Source of the DNA: Vicinamibacterales bacterium
GTDB taxonomy: Bacteria > Acidobacteriota > Vicinamibacteria > Vicinamibacterales > UBA2999
DNA: 64,000 bases
Reading direction: 5' to 3'
Assembly (NCBI GenBank): GCA_041659285.1
Contig: JBAZYO010000003.1
Span: forward strand, 248,001-312,000
Positions within the stretch are counted from its first letter, which is position 1, and every line of letters begins with the position of its first letter. Positions 26,847 to 35,522 of this stretch are shown here, in pieces. A model generated the notes under the pieces. It saw only the letters and a program-made list of their open reading frames with translations, was not told the DNA's origin and made no database searches. The translations under genes and the position numbers were made by a program.

Positions 26847-27179
26847 CTACTTGGCGAGTTCGTCCACGAAGCTGGCAATCGCGGCGGCGACGCGATCCGA
26901 CAGCTCGATGAACTCGACGCCCGTGCGGTAGGTGATGATGTCTTGATCGACGTCGCTGATGCGCGAATGCGCGACGCGGCCTTTCACGACGACCGAGCGG
27001 CTGCCCAGCGTCAGGCGGAACTCATGGAGGGAATCCAGCTGTAGCGGAAACGCGGTCTCCACCTGCATGCCGCCGTGGCTCATCTGGCGCACGGCGGTCG
27101 GCTGGTACACCATTACCTCGCCGTGTAACGCCCCCAGGAGTTCGACGCGCTCGGAATCTCTCTTGTCGTCCGACTCCAT
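26847..27179 (-). CDS. PilZ domain protein
   Basis: 110 residues forming one PilZ-like domain. The N-terminus has a DKRDSERVELLGALHG stretch, a weakened form of the RxxxR c-di-GMP loop, and the core contains MSHGGMQVE in place of the usual D/NxSxxG. Cyclic-di-GMP binding is therefore possible but not assured. The ATG at 27179 lies 9 bases after TATAAT on the minus strand, so it may be transcribed on its own even though its 5' end overlaps the upstream gene by 67 bases. HD-GYP proteins at the left end of the window belong to the same signalling network. Confidence 0.75.
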   Translation of the reverse strand: MESDDKRDSERVELLGALHGEVMVYQPTAVRQMSHGGMQVETAFPLQLDSLHEFRLTLGSRSVVVKGRVAHSRISDVDQDIITYRTGVEFIELSDRVAAAIASFVDELAK

Positions 27180-27493
27180 TGGCTCGGAATTATAGCGTAG
27201 GCCTCGCCGTTGACGTAGGTGAGGATGGGCAGCCGGCGCGTGGCCGGATCGAGCTGCAGCATCTGCAGCACCTGGCAGGCCTCCTCGTCGTCCGGCGCGA
27301 AGCACAGCACCACGAGATCGGGACGCCGCTCGCGGATGGCGATGTACGGCGTGGCGTTCTTGTCGAGAAAGTCCACGCGGAAGCGGTTGGTGCCGAGCAT
27401 CGGCTCGATGCCGACGAGCGCCTCCGGACCCGCCCCGACAATCAGGGCTTGCCGCATTACGCTGCTTTCCACCTGCGCCTGCACGGGCCTCAT
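27113..27493 (-). CDS. Degenerate response-regulator receiver-like protein
   Basis: 126 residues from the ATG at 27493, preceded by GGGAGG at good spacing. Beta1 (QALIVGAG) and the PDLVVLCFAPDDEEACQVLQ segment match a receiver domain, but the phosphoacceptor Asp position is Cys and the acidic pair at the N-terminus is absent. It is probably a phosphorylation-independent pseudo-receiver. The last ~22 residues overlap the PilZ start in another frame; a past frameshift could have separated a receiver-PilZ fusion. Downstream partner is the PilZ gene. Confidence 0.6.
   Translation of the reverse strand: MRPVQAQVESSVMRQALIVGAGPEALVGIEPMLGTNRFRVDFLDKNATPYIAIRERRPDLVVLCFAPDDEEACQVLQMLQLDPATRRLPILTYVNGEAYAIIPSQWSRTTREIPSASNSWGRYTAR
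27189..27194 (-). promoter_or_regulatory. -10-like hexamer TATAAT (minus strand) inside the receiver-like gene
   Basis: Reads TATAAT on the minus strand and ends nine bases before the PilZ ATG at 27179; no Shine-Dalgarno sequence lies between. Confidence 0.45.
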
Positions 27494-27694
27494 GGCTGCC
27501 TCCCTGGCCGTCGGACATGTGCCGACGACCCTCGCTCCGTTGACCTACAAGAACCGCGCCACTCAGAATTGGCGTGATTCCTACACAAATAGACGTGTGC
27601 TGCGGTCAGAAAGTGACACAGGACGTCACTGGTAGCGCCAATTAATGGCAGGGATGTCTGAGGAAGGTCTGACTGGAGAAGGCTTGAGGCCTGG

Positions 27695-27736
27695 GACTTG
27701 AGGCTTGGGTAAGTCCCAAGCCCCAAGCCCCAAGTC
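27695..27736 (-). terminator. Inverted repeat downstream of TonB-receptor gene
   Basis: GACTTGAGGCTTGGG (27695-27709) pairs with CCCAAGCCCCAAGTC (27722-27736) with one mismatch; the loop contains a further CCCAAG. It lies just after the receptor stop (27740) and is repeat-like. The rest of the 27494-27739 gap shows nothing else recognisable. Confidence 0.5.
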
Positions 27737-27739
27737 ACA

Positions 27740-30727
27740 TTAGAACTTCAGGCGTGCGCCGACGAAGGCGCGGCGCGGGTTCACCCACAGGATGGGCGCG
27801 CCGTATGCCTTGCCGCCCGAGCCCGCAACCAGGTCCTGGTTGCGAACCGCGCCCTGCGCGTTCAGCACGTTGAAGACGTCCACGAACAGCTCAGCGGACG
27901 CTTCGCCGATGATCTTGCGGTTGTACTGCGCCCGCAGGTCGACCTGGCCCCACGAGGGGTTGGTCAGCGAGCCCACCGAGTCCGGCGCCAGCCAGCGGGT
28001 GGTGTAGCCGGCGAACTCGAAGGCGTTCGCCGTGGTCACGCGGAGCGGGAGGTTGCGGCCCGAGGCCAGGAACGTGCGGCTGGCCACCGTGCCCGAGTTC
28101 CACGTGAACGTGCCGCCGAGCTGGAGGCCGAATGGGAACGTGTAGGAGCCGGCGCCCTTCACCATGTTGCGGATCAAGCCGGGCTGCGTCGCGTACTGGT
28201 TCGGCGCGCGCGGGTCGAGGAAGTCCACGTCACCCTGGAAGTCGGCGTTCGAGTCGGAGTTGGTATTGCCCTCCGCGTCGTTCCAGTTGTACGAGGTCAG
28301 CATCTGCCAGTTGTTCGCGAACCGCTTGCGGAACACGAACTCGAGGCCCTGGAAGTTGCGCTCGCCGCCGGCCAGCGTGCCGATGACGAAGTTTGAGCCC
28401 GGGTTCTGGGTGTAGCCGAAGTAGTCATAGCCCAGGAACAGCGAGTCCGGGTGGTTGACCGGGCCGGGGTAGCCGTTCGGATCCGCGTAGAGCTCGAGGT
28501 CGTAGTCCTCGAGAATGTCGCGGCTCTTGCGGTTGAAGTAGAGCGCGTCGAAGCTCATGTTGTGGCCGAGGTCCACCGCGTACCCGAACTGCATGTCGTC
28601 GGTGTAGGGCGTCTGCGTGGTCGGCGAGAAGAACGCGTCCTGCACCGCCGGACCGCCGCGGGTCCGGTAGGTGACGAACTTGTTGAGCGCCGACACGAAG
28701 ACCTGTTCTTCGAGGATCGAGCCGGTGAGCGTGCCCGCGAAGTTGGTCATGTTGTTGCGGACGGGGTCGTAGTAGCGGCCCCAGAACGCCGAGGCCTTGT
28801 GCTTGCCGTCACCGAAGATGTCGTACGCCGCGCTCAGGCGGGGGGCGAATTCCCAGGGGAAGGTGTAAATGTTGTCGCCGGTGGTGGCGAAGTGCTCCCA
28901 CCGCTCGGTGCGCAGCCCGAGGTTCAGCGTCAGGCGGTTGAAGGTCATTTCGTCCTGCACGAAGAAGCTCAGGCCCTTCGAGTAGGTTTCCTGCGGGCCG
29001 GTCGCGGCCTGGAAGTCGCGGTCGTAGTTGACGCCGCCCGCCGAGTTGGCGGTGTTGAACACCATGCCGGTGCCGGCTTCAGCCTGCGAGATCACGCCGT
29101 CGCGGTTGGCGTCGTAGGCGGCGTAGAAGGCCGCACGGTCGCTGCTGGCGTCGATGGTGCGGATCAGGCCGTTGAAGTCACTGGTGTTGGTGACATCGAA
29201 CTGCAGGCCCGTCCAGCTGCCGCCCGCGACCTGCGCAGCGGTGATCCCGGCGCCGCGGTACTTGTCGGCCAGGGTCGTGAAGCCCTGCTGACCCACGTAC
29301 AGCGTGTCGCGGAAGTTGTCGGACCGGCTCCACTCGCCGCCGCCCTTGAACGTGTGGTTCTTCCACACGTGCTGGAGCGAGCCGCGGATGGCCTGGTTAT
29401 CGCGCTCGTCGATCAGGTCGCGGCCGAAGCCGCCCACCTGCTCGTCGGTCAGCACGCGCGCATCGGTTCGCTGGAACAGCACGTCGTTGCGCGACGAGCG
29501 GATGGCCGACAGGTCGGTCACCTCGCCGTTGTGCTTGTTGGCGCCGAGCTCGAGCAGCGTGCCGCCCCAGACGCGGGTGTAGGTGGCGCCGTAGCGCGCG
29601 CCGCCCTGTTCACGGGCACGGTCGCGGGCGTTGGTGATGTCGCGCTGGCGACGGCCGTTGATCTTCGTCGGGTCGCTCATGTAGCTGGCGCTGAACAGGT
29701 CCGACGTGGTCGCCGCCCAGCTGCCCTTGGCGAAGCCCTGGTGCTGGGTGTTGTCCACCGAGCGCATGAACGTGTTGGTGTCCAGCGTCGACACGTCGTC
29801 CTTGCGGTTGGTGTAGCGGTAGCTGCCGAAGAACCACGCCTTGTCCTTGAACGCCGGGCCGCCGAACGTGAAGGCGCTGTCCTTGGTCGAGAACTCCTCG
29901 GCCGCGCCGTTCTTGTTTTCCGCGACCAGGTTGCTGTTCTGGAAGAAGTAGTTGGCCGAGCCGTGGAAGGTGTTGCTGCCCGACTTGGTGATCACGTTGG
30001 AGATCAGCCCGGGCGCGCCGACGAATTCCGCCGGGATGGCGCCGGTGATGACGTGCTGCTCCTGGATGATCTCGGTGTTCAGGTTGGCGCCGAAGGTGCC
30101 ACTGACCGGATCGGTGACGTTGATGCCGTCGAAGTAGTAGACGTTGTCGGCCGAGATGCCGACGTTGCCGCCGATGTCGCTGTAGTTGAGGCCCGACCGC
30201 GCCGCGGGGTTGCCGCCAGAGGCCTGGTCGTCAGGCAGCACGCCCGGCACCAGCTGCAGGTAGCTCTGGTAGCTGCGGCCGGTCGGCAGCGACTCGGTCA
30301 GCTCCAGCGTGATGTCCTGGCCGGTGGTGGCGCTGCGGACGTCCACCAGGGGCGTCGCCGCCGTCACCTGCACCGCTTCGGTGAGGCCGGCAATCGACAT
30401 GGTGACGGTGAGCGAGGCGGTCTGGCCCGAACGGACCAGGATCTTCTCGCGGGTCAGGTCCTTGAAGCCCTGGAGGACCACCGTGACCGTGTACTGCGCC
30501 GATGGCGCCAGCGCTTCGAGCTTGGCCACGCCCTGGCCGTCGGTGACGACCGTGCGCTTGGTGATGGTGTCAGCCGCGGCAGCGGTGACGGTGACGCCCG
30601 GTAACCGGCCGCCGTCAGCATCCGCCACCACGATCTCGATGGTGCCGGTATTGGTGACCTGGGCGGAGGCGACGCCGGTAAAGACGAGCCAGAGGGCCAT
30701 GAAAATGGCGCTCGTGCGGATACGCAT
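27740..30727 (-). CDS. Oar-type TonB-dependent receptor
   Basis: 995 residues from the ATG at 30727; the frame extends only to an upstream TTG without support. Signal peptide (IFMALWLVFTGVASAQ), then a carboxypeptidase-regulatory domain (~25-110, GTIEIVVADADGGRLPGVTV), a plug domain (~115-260, including GSNTFHGSANYFFQNS) and a long beta barrel ending in aromatic KF (RRAFVGARLKF). This Oar/CarboxypepD group is the commonest outer-membrane receptor type in Acidobacteria; the ligand is not predictable. AAGGAG precedes the start by ten bases. A 12-bp palindrome lies ~190 bp upstream. Confidence 0.9.
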   Translation of the reverse strand: MRIRTSAIFMALWLVFTGVASAQVTNTGTIEIVVADADGGRLPGVTVTAAAADTITKRTVVTDGQGVAKLEALAPSAQYTVTVVLQGFKDLTREKILVRSGQTASLTVTMSIAGLTEAVQVTAATPLVDVRSATTGQDITLELTESLPTGRSYQSYLQLVPGVLPDDQASGGNPAARSGLNYSDIGGNVGISADNVYYFDGINVTDPVSGTFGANLNTEIIQEQHVITGAIPAEFVGAPGLISNVITKSGSNTFHGSANYFFQNSNLVAENKNGAAEEFSTKDSAFTFGGPAFKDKAWFFGSYRYTNRKDDVSTLDTNTFMRSVDNTQHQGFAKGSWAATTSDLFSASYMSDPTKINGRRQRDITNARDRAREQGGARYGATYTRVWGGTLLELGANKHNGEVTDLSAIRSSRNDVLFQRTDARVLTDEQVGGFGRDLIDERDNQAIRGSLQHVWKNHTFKGGGEWSRSDNFRDTLYVGQQGFTTLADKYRGAGITAAQVAGGSWTGLQFDVTNTSDFNGLIRTIDASSDRAAFYAAYDANRDGVISQAEAGTGMVFNTANSAGGVNYDRDFQAATGPQETYSKGLSFFVQDEMTFNRLTLNLGLRTERWEHFATTGDNIYTFPWEFAPRLSAAYDIFGDGKHKASAFWGRYYDPVRNNMTNFAGTLTGSILEEQVFVSALNKFVTYRTRGGPAVQDAFFSPTTQTPYTDDMQFGYAVDLGHNMSFDALYFNRKSRDILEDYDLELYADPNGYPGPVNHPDSLFLGYDYFGYTQNPGSNFVIGTLAGGERNFQGLEFVFRKRFANNWQMLTSYNWNDAEGNTNSDSNADFQGDVDFLDPRAPNQYATQPGLIRNMVKGAGSYTFPFGLQLGGTFTWNSGTVASRTFLASGRNLPLRVTTANAFEFAGYTTRWLAPDSVGSLTNPSWGQVDLRAQYNRKIIGEASAELFVDVFNVLNAQGAVRNQDLVAGSGGKAYGAPILWVNPRRAFVGARLKF

Positions 30728-30912
30728 AAGAGACTTTCTCCTTTGAAGAAACGACAAACAACAGAGTCGAACAGTTGTTCAGTAAAGGAAAAGCCGTGCC
30801 ACCCGCCACGGGACGAATAGCGCGCTGATCGCTACGAAATACGGGAGGGACTACTTTCGAGCAGGGACGAAAACGCCAATATTTGGTGAGAGTCGCTCAA
30901 AGTATTGGATCG

Positions 30913-30924
30913 ACTGGTACCAGT
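30913..30924. promoter_or_regulatory. Perfect palindrome ACTGGTACCAGT upstream of TonB receptor
   Basis: A 12-bp perfect palindrome between the receptor start and the TPR gene stop, flanked by an outer ATTGG/CCAAT pair. It resembles GntR/FadR or LacI half-sites and is a candidate operator for receptor regulation. Confidence 0.35.
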
Positions 30925-30946
30925 GCTGGGACCAATGACATCTCAA

Positions 30947-31702
30947 TCATGGACGAGCGTTCTTCTTGTCCTTGATCGCCTGCTCGAGTTGCGGGTTCAC
31001 CTTGAAGCCGGCCTTCTTGGCGGCCCTCAAAGCCTCTTCGGCCTCCACGAGACGTCCCGTTTCGAGATACACCACAGCGAGGTTACTGTGTGCTTCGCCA
31101 GACCGGCGGTCGGCCTCGATTGCGGCCTTGTATTCGCGTTCGGCGTCGGCGATCTTGCCCGAGCGAAAGTACGCGCTGCCGAGAGACAACGACACCCACG
31201 CCGGCACGGCCGCTTCGATGGTGACACTATTGCCCCGAGCGATTATGTCTTGGAGTTGGCGCCTTTGTTCCTGCAGCTGCCGGAGTTGGTCTTGCGCCTG
31301 AGTGGTCTGCGGACCGGACTGCACTTGCCGGACCATTTCGTCGAGCTCAACGATGCGATTACTGCGATAGCGTTGAGCCTCTTGCTGGTTCGAGAACTGG
31401 CGGCCAACCTGCGCCCGATACAGATCGCGGCATCGCGACAGGGCCGAGATGGCTGAGACATACTGCTTGAGCGCGATGTGCGCGCGACCCAAGCCGTAGA
31501 AGGGCATCTCAAACTCGGGGTCGATCGCGACCGCCTCCTGGAAGTGCTTGACGGCCTGCTCGAATGACTCGCTGCGCATCTGTTCCCAGCCGAGGCGGTT
31601 CTGCGCGCGCGACCTCTCGCGATCCCCGGGCGACACGGACTGGGCCGACAACGTCGGGGCGAGGCTCAGGAACGCAAGGGCGAGGGCGATTAGGCTGCGC
31701 AT
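30947..31702 (-). CDS. Exported TPR-repeat protein
   Basis: 251 residues from the ATG at 31702, eight bases after GGAG. A signal peptide (SLIALALAFLSLAPTLSAQ) precedes TPR units around residues 35-110 (AQNRLGWEQMRSESFEQAVK, DPEFEMPFYGLGRAHIALKQ) and 165-240 (AWVSLSLGSAYFRSGKIADA, GEAHSNLAVVYLETGRLVEA), separated by a Gln/Arg-rich coiled coil. TPRs mediate protein contacts, so a periplasmic adaptor is likely. It lies between two receptor genes on the same strand, with terminators before it. Confidence 0.85.
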   Translation of the reverse strand: MRSLIALALAFLSLAPTLSAQSVSPGDRERSRAQNRLGWEQMRSESFEQAVKHFQEAVAIDPEFEMPFYGLGRAHIALKQYVSAISALSRCRDLYRAQVGRQFSNQQEAQRYRSNRIVELDEMVRQVQSGPQTTQAQDQLRQLQEQRRQLQDIIARGNSVTIEAAVPAWVSLSLGSAYFRSGKIADAEREYKAAIEADRRSGEAHSNLAVVYLETGRLVEAEEALRAAKKAGFKVNPQLEQAIKDKKNARP

Positions 31703-31721
31703 GGGCGACTCCAAGAGAAAA

Positions 31722-31749
31722 CCCCGCGAGCCCTTGTGGGCCCGCGGGG
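31722..31749 (-). terminator. Intrinsic terminator (stem + U-tract) for the upstream receptor
   Basis: On the minus strand CCCCGCGGGCCC, loop ACAA, GGGCTCGCGGGG (one mismatch) followed directly by TTTTCTCTT, a classical Rho-independent terminator for the receptor gene that stops at 31804. Confidence 0.75.
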
Positions 31750-31766
31750 CTGACGATAGCCGAACT

Positions 31767-31794
31767 CCGCCCGGCTCGTCGAGGAGCCGGGCGG
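31767..31794 (-). terminator. 11-bp hairpin directly after the receptor stop
   Basis: CCGCCCGGCTC (31767-31777) pairs perfectly with GAGCCGGGCGG (31784-31794), loop GTCGAG. It lies nine bases after the receptor stop; no U-tract follows, so it reinforces the stem-U terminator at 31722-31749. Confidence 0.5.
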
Positions 31795-31803
31795 TGAGAG
31801 CGT

Positions 31804-34788
31804 TTAGAACAGGAACTTCACGCCCACGCGTGCCTGAATGGGCAACTGGAAGCCATTGTCCATCAGGAAGCGCGGATCCTTTGCCACACCTTGCGAGGTG
31901 ATCAAGGAGGCCAGCGTCTGACGGCCGCCGTAGAACGCGTCCTCATCAGGAATCACGCCACCGCTGTACTGATAGGTCGAATACTTCCCGACCGCCGTGT
32001 CCTGGTTGAGCAAGTTCAGCACATTGAGGCTCAATTGCACTTCGCGTCCACCGACCTTGAACCCGTGCTGTACGAGCAAGTCGGTTTGCGAGTAAATCGG
32101 CGTGCGGCCGTCGCTCCCTCGTCCCAGGTACTGCACGGGCAGTGTGTTAGGAGGGTAAATGCCGATTTCGCGCGTCACCGGCAAGCCACTGGCCACGTAC
32201 TGGTTCAGCCCGACGCTCGTGCCGAAGCCGAACTGGTAAATGAACTGTGTCTTGAACTGATGCGGGCGATCGGTGGGCAGCGGACCCAGGACGGCCTTGC
32301 CGCCATCAGCGAACATCATCAACGGATAGTCATAGAGTCGACCTACGTTGGGGCTGGTGCGGCCGTTCTCGTCAGACTGCGAGAGGCCAGAGTAGTTGCC
32401 ATACAACCGGCTCCAGAGGTAGCTCGTCCGAAGGTACCAGTGGTCGGCCATCCGCTTGTCGAACGCCACTTCGACGCTGTCGTAGTCGCGAACCGGCTTC
32501 GGGAGCGCAACGCCTGGATGAGCCAGCGCCGCCAGGCCCTCGCCCGGATTGGCGATGATGTAGATCTCGTTGGACTGGGCGTCGAGGGAGCCGGTGTCCT
32601 CAATGCCGCGGTCCACCTGCTTGTGAACGTAGCGGACGCCGAGGGCCATGACGTCGTTAAACTGGTGATCGAGGCCGAAGGTCGCTTCCTGTTGTTTCAT
32701 CGGCTTCAGGTCCGGGTCGATCGCGTCGGAGCCGAACGACGGGTGACGGAAGTCCACCGGGCCACGGAGCAGTCGTCCTGGGCAAGCGGGCGGGCAGTTG
32801 GCGCTCGCCGTCAGGTTCGTATAGTCGAAAGTGTCGAGCGTGTAGTAGTACTCGAGCCACTTGTCGCCGCCGAACGAGCCGCGAGGCAGCTCGAGCTTGA
32901 AGATGTCATAGAAGACACCCCACGAACCGGAGACCTTCCACTTGCCGTCGCCCTTGACGTCATAGGCGAAGCCAGCGCGCGGCGCCAACTTCGTGGCGAA
33001 GCCGAACTCGACGCCGAATTCTGGAATATCAGCGCCGGTCGTGTAAGTGGGCACCTTCTCCTGTTCGGTGCGCACGCCGAGGTTCACGGTCAGCTTGTTG
33101 TTGATGGTCCACGCGTCCTGGATGAAGAGCCCCAGCACGTTCATGTGGATGTCGCCCTCGGTGATGAACCCCTGTTTCGGGTTCACGCCGTTGCTACGCA
33201 CCTGATAGTAGCCGTAGGTGCCACGCGTTGTCGGGTCGTTCGACACCAGCTGTGTACCCCAGCGGAGCCGCACGAGGTTGTTCGCTTCGCCGCTCAGCAC
33301 GTTGTTGCCAAGGCGGTCGTACTGAACACCGAACTTCACTTGGTGGGCACCACCCAGGTTGCCGTACACGGTGCCGTCAGCCTGGAAGTACAGGCGCGTC
33401 TGCTGATCGCGCGTAATCTTGGTGTTGGACGGGATGTTCTGGTAGCCGGTCGATTGCCGCAGGCTGGCCGGTACCTCTGGGAACGCGAGGTTGTTGCCGG
33501 TGGAGAAGATGATGCGTGCAATCTCCGGGACGTTCTCGTCAGACACATCAGAGAAGCGATAACCGCCCTTGATGCCGAAGAATACCTTGGGCGACACGAC
33601 CCAGTCCAAGTTTCCCGACACGGAGTAGTTCGGGAAGGTGGTGCTCTTGGAATAGTTGGTGCCGGCCGCATCGGTGCCCGCCAACAACGGGAGAAGCCCG
33701 TCTTCCTTCCGCCAGCTGTTGTTGTAGGCCACGCGCCCGCGCATGTTATCGCTCAGCTGCGTCGTGAGGTTGCCGGTGACGTTGTGCGTGGTGATCTTCT
33801 GGTCCTCGTTGAACGCGCTCGCCGACGGGTTGACTGCCGTCGACGTGCTCACGATTCGGTCGGTGCTGGTGATGGCCGGCTGGTAGGCGCCGAAGAACCA
33901 GGCCCGGTTCTTCGCCACTGGACCGCCCACGGCGAACCCCGGCTCGATTCGAGTCTCATCGTCCTTCGGATAGCTGACATACTCCGCCGCGGTTGCGGGA
34001 GTAGTGAGGCTGGATCGCAGTGTCGGACGCCGTGCTCCCGCCAGGGAACTGCCCTGGAACTGGAAGCCAGCCGTGCCGGTGAAGTTGTTCGTTCCGCTCT
34101 TCGTGATCACGTTGATGACGCCGCCCGTCGCGCCGCCAAACTCTGCGGTGTATCCACTGGACTTTACCTGCACTTCTTCCACGAAGTCGGCGATCAGGTT
34201 CGTCCCCGAAGTGCCGTCCTGAATGTCAGTGGTCTCGATGCCGTCGATGATGTAGCGGTTCTCACCGGCGCTGGCGCCGTCGATCGAGAGACCGCCGAGC
34301 TTCGACTCGTTGTTGGCGCCGGGCGCCTGGGTGACCAGCGTCGTGAAGTCGCGGCCCTGAGGCAGCAACTCGAGCTGCTCGGCGCGGATGTTGGTCTGGC
34401 GCGCGCTCTGGCGCACGTCCACCAACGGGGTTTCCGCGGTGACGGTGACCGACTCGGCGACGCCGGCGAGCGGCAGCGCGAAGTCAACCTTCTTGATCTG
34501 GCCCAGGCCCACGCGGACCTCGAACACTTCCTTGGCCACGAAGCCCTGGAGGTTCGCGCTCACGCGGTAGTTGCCGGGAGCGAGGGACGGGAAGCGGTAG
34601 ACGCCAACTGAGTCGGTCACCGTCGAAGTGACGCGACCATTGTTATCAGCTTCGACGGTGGCACCCGGCAGCACGGCGCCGGAAGCGTCTTTGACGACGC
34701 CTTCGATCGAGCCACGCTGTTCCTGCGCCCATGCGGGAGCAGCCAACGCACCGATCAGTAACAGTATTGCGAAAGGTCTTGCGAACAT
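31804..34788 (-). CDS. Oar-type TonB-dependent receptor
   Basis: 994 residues from the ATG at 34788, preceded by GGAGG eight bases upstream; a longer frame exists only via a non-supported upstream start. Signal peptide (ILLLIGALAAPAWAQ), carboxypeptidase-regulatory domain (~22-105, GVVKDASGAVLPGATV), plug (~110-260, with GGVINVITKSGTNNFTGTAG) and a beta barrel ending in KFLF. The plug motif IIDGIETTDIQDGTSG is the usual ligand-gating region. It diverges from the island that starts at ~34990. Substrate unknown. Confidence 0.9.
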   Translation of the reverse strand: MFARPFAILLLIGALAAPAWAQEQRGSIEGVVKDASGAVLPGATVEADNNGRVTSTVTDSVGVYRFPSLAPGNYRVSANLQGFVAKEVFEVRVGLGQIKKVDFALPLAGVAESVTVTAETPLVDVRQSARQTNIRAEQLELLPQGRDFTTLVTQAPGANNESKLGGLSIDGASAGENRYIIDGIETTDIQDGTSGTNLIADFVEEVQVKSSGYTAEFGGATGGVINVITKSGTNNFTGTAGFQFQGSSLAGARRPTLRSSLTTPATAAEYVSYPKDDETRIEPGFAVGGPVAKNRAWFFGAYQPAITSTDRIVSTSTAVNPSASAFNEDQKITTHNVTGNLTTQLSDNMRGRVAYNNSWRKEDGLLPLLAGTDAAGTNYSKSTTFPNYSVSGNLDWVVSPKVFFGIKGGYRFSDVSDENVPEIARIIFSTGNNLAFPEVPASLRQSTGYQNIPSNTKITRDQQTRLYFQADGTVYGNLGGAHQVKFGVQYDRLGNNVLSGEANNLVRLRWGTQLVSNDPTTRGTYGYYQVRSNGVNPKQGFITEGDIHMNVLGLFIQDAWTINNKLTVNLGVRTEQEKVPTYTTGADIPEFGVEFGFATKLAPRAGFAYDVKGDGKWKVSGSWGVFYDIFKLELPRGSFGGDKWLEYYYTLDTFDYTNLTASANCPPACPGRLLRGPVDFRHPSFGSDAIDPDLKPMKQQEATFGLDHQFNDVMALGVRYVHKQVDRGIEDTGSLDAQSNEIYIIANPGEGLAALAHPGVALPKPVRDYDSVEVAFDKRMADHWYLRTSYLWSRLYGNYSGLSQSDENGRTSPNVGRLYDYPLMMFADGGKAVLGPLPTDRPHQFKTQFIYQFGFGTSVGLNQYVASGLPVTREIGIYPPNTLPVQYLGRGSDGRTPIYSQTDLLVQHGFKVGGREVQLSLNVLNLLNQDTAVGKYSTYQYSGGVIPDEDAFYGGRQTLASLITSQGVAKDPRFLMDNGFQLPIQARVGVKFLF

Positions 34789-35012
34789 TACCTTTCCTCC
34801 TTTGGAAAGCAACAACAACGAGGGAAAAACCAACCCGGGCCGGCAGGGTCACCGCCGCTCCGATTCCCGGAATTCGGGAACAATGGAATGGTAGTCCAGT
34901 CAAGGGGCCAAATGTGGGACGAATCGACGAATTCGTGTGATTAAGTGCAGGGTTTCAGGGGTCGGACACACTCGGAATTCGCTGTTTTTGCGCGTAATTG
35001 CTGGGTTTTTTT

Positions 35013-35031
35013 GAACGTTCGTTTGATATCA
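35013..35031 (+). promoter_or_regulatory. GAACGTTC + TGATATCA motif, thiolase-fragment copy A
   Basis: Two perfect 8-bp palindromes, GAACGTTC (35013-35020) and TGATATCA (35024-35031), precede the truncated thiolase. The same pair occurs at 36645-36663 and, with GAACAATC, at 41244-41262. Confidence 0.55.
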
Positions 35032-35043
35032 TTTCCTCTGCAA

Positions 35044-35502
35044 ATGCCCTCCCCATCCCAGTCAGCCACGCAGGTCGTGATTCTGGGCGCCGCCCGCACC
35101 CCAATCGGCAAGTTTGGTGGCGCCTTCAAGAACGTGCACGCGGCGGAGCTCGGCGCCGTGGCGGCGAGGGCGGCGTTGGCGCGCGCCGGAGTGACCGCCG
35201 ACGACATTCACGAAGTGCTAATGGGGCACGGCCGCCCCGCCGGTGTCGGCCCCAACGCGGCTCGCCAGGTCGGGCACCGCGCCGGTGTGCCGCACACGGC
35301 GCCGGCCTACACCATCAACAAGGCGTGCGCGGGCGGCATGCAGGCGGTGGCGTCGGGCGCGCAGAGCATCCTGCTGGGCGAATCGGACGTCGCCCTCGCT
35401 GACGGCATCGAGAACACGAGCCCCGAGCCATTCCCGATCGACGCGGCCGACGTGCCGCGGGTCACGCGACACGTCATGGTTCAACCCGTCGATGGGCATT
35501 GA
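35044..35502 (+). pseudogene. Truncated thiolase (N-terminal fragment, copy A)
   Basis: The ATG at 35044 opens a thiolase N-terminus with ILGAARTPIGKFGGAF, the GHGRPAGVGPNAARQVGHRAG block and the active-site region NKACAGGMQAVASGAQSILL. After about residue 122 the sequence breaks from the intact thiolase at 41273 and stops at residue 152. Nucleotides 35215-35385 are almost identical to 41447-41620, but the first 170 bases differ and instead match copy B at 36676. It lacks the catalytic His and second Cys, so it is a dead copy. Confidence 0.85.
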
Positions 35503-35522
35503 CTGAGCCACTAATGAAAGAC

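Noticed and set aside
28451..30604. 717-codon plus-strand frame antisense to a TonB receptor
   Set aside because: Val/Ala/Gly-rich shadow of the receptor coding region; no start signal or domain.
31891..34611. 906-codon plus-strand frame antisense to a TonB receptor
   Set aside because: Its composition follows the complementary strand of the receptor; the receptor motifs are unambiguous.
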